From Allopontixanthobacter sp041552775 (GTDB lineage: Bacteria; Pseudomonadota; Alphaproteobacteria; Sphingomonadales; Sphingomonadaceae): a stretch of DNA of 7,919 bases. Below, in pieces: positions 6,483-7,919 of the stretch. Every line of letters begins with the position of its first letter. The first letter of the stretch is position 1. The stretch is taken from positions 1-7,919 of the forward strand of contig JBFEKH010000092.1 in the NCBI GenBank assembly GCA_041552775.1, in the 5' to 3' direction. A program made the translations under genes and the position numbers. Under the pieces are notes generated by a model. It saw only the letters and a list, made by a program, of their open reading frames with translations, searched no databases and was not told the origin of the DNA.

Positions 6483-7919
6483 TTGGCCGACGAAACTCCT
6501 CTCGATCGCTTCAAGCAGGTCCTGACCGGCGCCAGCCGTGCGCTGGCGCGCGAGCCGGAGGTTGAGGTTGCGTGGAGCGCGGACAATCCGGCGGCGAGCG
6601 GCAAGAGTTTTCGCGTGCCGCTGCCGGGCCGCAACCTGCCGCCTGAACAAGCACGGGAAGCGCGCGGTTTTGCTGACAGTTTCTCGCTCAAATTGCGCCA
6701 CCACAATGATGCTCTGCACAACAGGAACGCACCGCCTGAACCAGTGGCGCGGGCGTGTTACGACACCGCCGAACAGGTGCGTTACGAAGCGCTGGGGGCG
6801 AATAATTTCGCGGGCATTGCTGACAATCTCGAAGCCGCGACGGAATTGCGAGTTGCATCCGACCCGATCTCCCGCGCCCAGTCCGCCGACGATGTGCCGT
6901 TGCAATCGGCCCTGGCCCTGCTGCTGCGCGAAAAGCTGACCGGACGGCCAATACCTGCCCGTGCCCAGGCCGGGGTAGAGATGGTTCGCGGCTTCATCGA
7001 AGAACGCGCCGGACCCGATTTCGAGGCACTGGCGCTGTCGCTCGATGACCAGATCGCATTCCAGTCGCTCACGCTCGACATGCTCCGCCACCTGGAGCTG
7101 ACCAAGGAAGATGGCAGCGACGGCGGCGAGGACGACGAGGGAGAGGACGAGGAAGGCGGCGAAGACGGTAACGAGGACGACGGCGACGACGATTCCGGCC
7201 AGAGCGAGCCGCAGACCACCGAAATGGCCGGCGATGCATCCGACAGCGAGGAAGGCGAAGGCGAGTCCGAGAGCGAGAGCAGTTCCGAAGAGGAAATGAA
7301 CGACGGGGAAGCCGGGGACGAGGGCGAGGAAGGCATGATGCCGGTACGCCCCAATCGCCCGTGGACCGACTTGCCGGAAGATTTCGATTACAAGGTTTAC
7401 ACCAAGCGCTTCGACGAGGAAGTCGAGGCAAGCGAGTTGTGCGACCAGGAAGAACTGGACCGGTTGCGCGCCTATCTCGACAGCCAGCTGCAGGGTCTTC
7501 AGGGCATCGTGACCCGTCTCGCCAACCGGCTGCAGCGCCGGTTGATGGCGCAGCAGAACCGCAGCTGGGATTTCGACCAGGAAGAAGGCATCCTGGATGC
7601 CGCGCGGCTGGCGCGCGTTGTCACCATGCCGGGCCATGCGCTGAGCTATAAGGTCGAACGCGATATCGAATTCAAGGACACCGTGGTGACCTTGCTGATC
7701 GACAATTCCGGTTCAATGCGCGGGCGGCCCATTTCGATTGCTGCGATCAGCGCGGATATCATGGCCCGCACGCTGGAGCGCTGCGGCGTGAAGGTGGAAA
7801 TCCTCGGCTTTACCACGCGCACGTGGAAGGGCGGACAAAGCCGCGAGGCATGGCTGGCGGAGGGTAAGCCCCCGCATCCCGGACGCCTCAACGATTTGCG
7901 CCATATCATCTACAAAAAA
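6483..7919 (+). CDS. cobT: Cobaltochelatase subunit CobT, 3' end missing
   Basis: CobT with CobS and CobN forms the ATP-dependent aerobic cobaltochelatase that inserts cobalt into hydrogenobyrinic acid a,c-diamide in cobalamin synthesis. The frame stays open to the window edge, giving 479 residues against about 600-630 for the family; the last 130 or so lie outside. In order: an N-terminal helical CobT domain (DRFKQVLTGASRALA, then LRHHNDALHNRNAPPEP), a strongly acidic linker (about 209-284), RFDEEVEA and LANRLQRRLMAQQNRSWDFD, then a von Willebrand A-type domain. The metal-site motif is DNSGSM (D407, S409, S411), followed by TLERCGVKVEILGFTTRTWKGG. These closely match Pseudomonas denitrificans CobT as I remember it. 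The start is TTG at 6483, four bases after the transaldolase stop. It gives the expected N-terminus MADETPLDRF, and the first in-frame ATG is about 165 codons later. Only weak purines (AAGAGA) precede it, so translation is probably coupled. No cobS is adjacent. Confidence 0.95.
   Translation, partial: MADETPLDRFKQVLTGASRALAREPEVEVAWSADNPAASGKSFRVPLPGRNLPPEQAREARGFADSFSLKLRHHNDALHNRNAPPEPVARACYDTAEQVRYEALGANNFAGIADNLEAATELRVASDPISRAQSADDVPLQSALALLLREKLTGRPIPARAQAGVEMVRGFIEERAGPDFEALALSLDDQIAFQSLTLDMLRHLELTKEDGSDGGEDDEGEDEEGGEDGNEDDGDDDSGQSEPQTTEMAGDASDSEEGEGESESESSSEEEMNDGEAGDEGEEGMMPVRPNRPWTDLPEDFDYKVYTKRFDEEVEASELCDQEELDRLRAYLDSQLQGLQGIVTRLANRLQRRLMAQQNRSWDFDQEEGILDAARLARVVTMPGHALSYKVERDIEFKDTVVTLLIDNSGSMRGRPISIAAISADIMARTLERCGVKVEILGFTTRTWKGGQSREAWLAEGKPPHPGRLNDLRHIIYKK
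7107..7334 (+). other. Acidic low-complexity linker of CobT
   Basis: About 76 codons are mostly GAN and GGN with AGC/TCC, encoding runs of Asp, Glu, Gly and Ser (for example EDDEGEDEEGGEDGNEDDGD). The DNA strand is purine-rich and imperfectly repetitive, but I see no exact tandem unit. CobT proteins usually carry such an acidic spacer between the N-terminal domain and the metal-binding domain. It probably acts as a flexible linker and is expected to vary in length between relatives. Confidence 0.85.

Noticed and set aside
7107..7334. GA-rich imperfect repeats as a possible tandem repeat or CRISPR-like array
   Set aside because: There is no constant repeat unit or spacer, and the frame is kept throughout as the acidic linker of CobT.
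6390..7637. A 415-codon open frame on the minus strand opposite cobT and the transaldolase end
   Set aside because: It is the mirror of cobT codon bias and the acidic GAN-rich linker; the translation is a low-complexity L/V/A/F run with no family resemblance, while cobT on the other strand is unmistakable.
1..7919. A novel defence, mobile or biosynthetic system
   Set aside because: Every gene fits a known chromosomal family, the gaps are at most 87 bases, and there are no mobile-element genes, att-like repeats, tRNAs or arrays to support one.

Overview
The window is dense, GC-rich chromosomal DNA (my impression is about 60% GC; I did not count it). It looks like an alphaproteobacterium, most likely of the Sphingomonadales/Erythrobacteraceae type. 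That placement is inferred from codon use, the character of PriA and CobT, the iron-sulfur photolyase, and the mix of neighbours. No 16S rRNA or other definitive taxonomic marker is present. All genes look like resident genes. I see no transposase, integrase, tRNA, rRNA, CRISPR array or long repeat, and the longest gap between genes is only 87 bases.

Layout from left to right: (1) the 3' part of a plus-strand CPBP-family (CAAX/Abi) membrane protease gene; (2) three minus-strand genes which, in transcription order, are priA (replication restart helicase), a GTT1-like glutathione S-transferase, and an FeS-BCP-type cryptochrome/photolyase. They are separated by 10 and 37 bases and look like one transcription unit. 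The photolyase stop overlaps the CPBP stop tail to tail by 4 bases. (3) A 57-base divergent gap; (4) three plus-strand genes: an exported DUF4197-like protein, a small transaldolase of the TalC/FSA-size family, and cobT (cobaltochelatase subunit), which starts with TTG four bases after the transaldolase stop and runs off the right edge.

The minus-strand cluster combines recovery of stalled forks (PriA), a thiol-transfer/detoxification enzyme (GST) and light-driven repair of UV photoproducts (photolyase), which is a plausible genome-maintenance and stress grouping. On the plus strand, transaldolase belongs to the non-oxidative pentose phosphate pathway. CobT belongs to late aerobic cobalamin synthesis and would need CobS and CobN from elsewhere. 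I find no convincing sign of a new multi-gene system. The points most worth following up are the Fe-S photolyase with all four cluster cysteines, active-site residues suggesting that the 'FSA-like' enzyme is really a transaldolase, the priA stop embedded in the GST ribosome-binding site, and a TTG-started cobT without cobS beside it.
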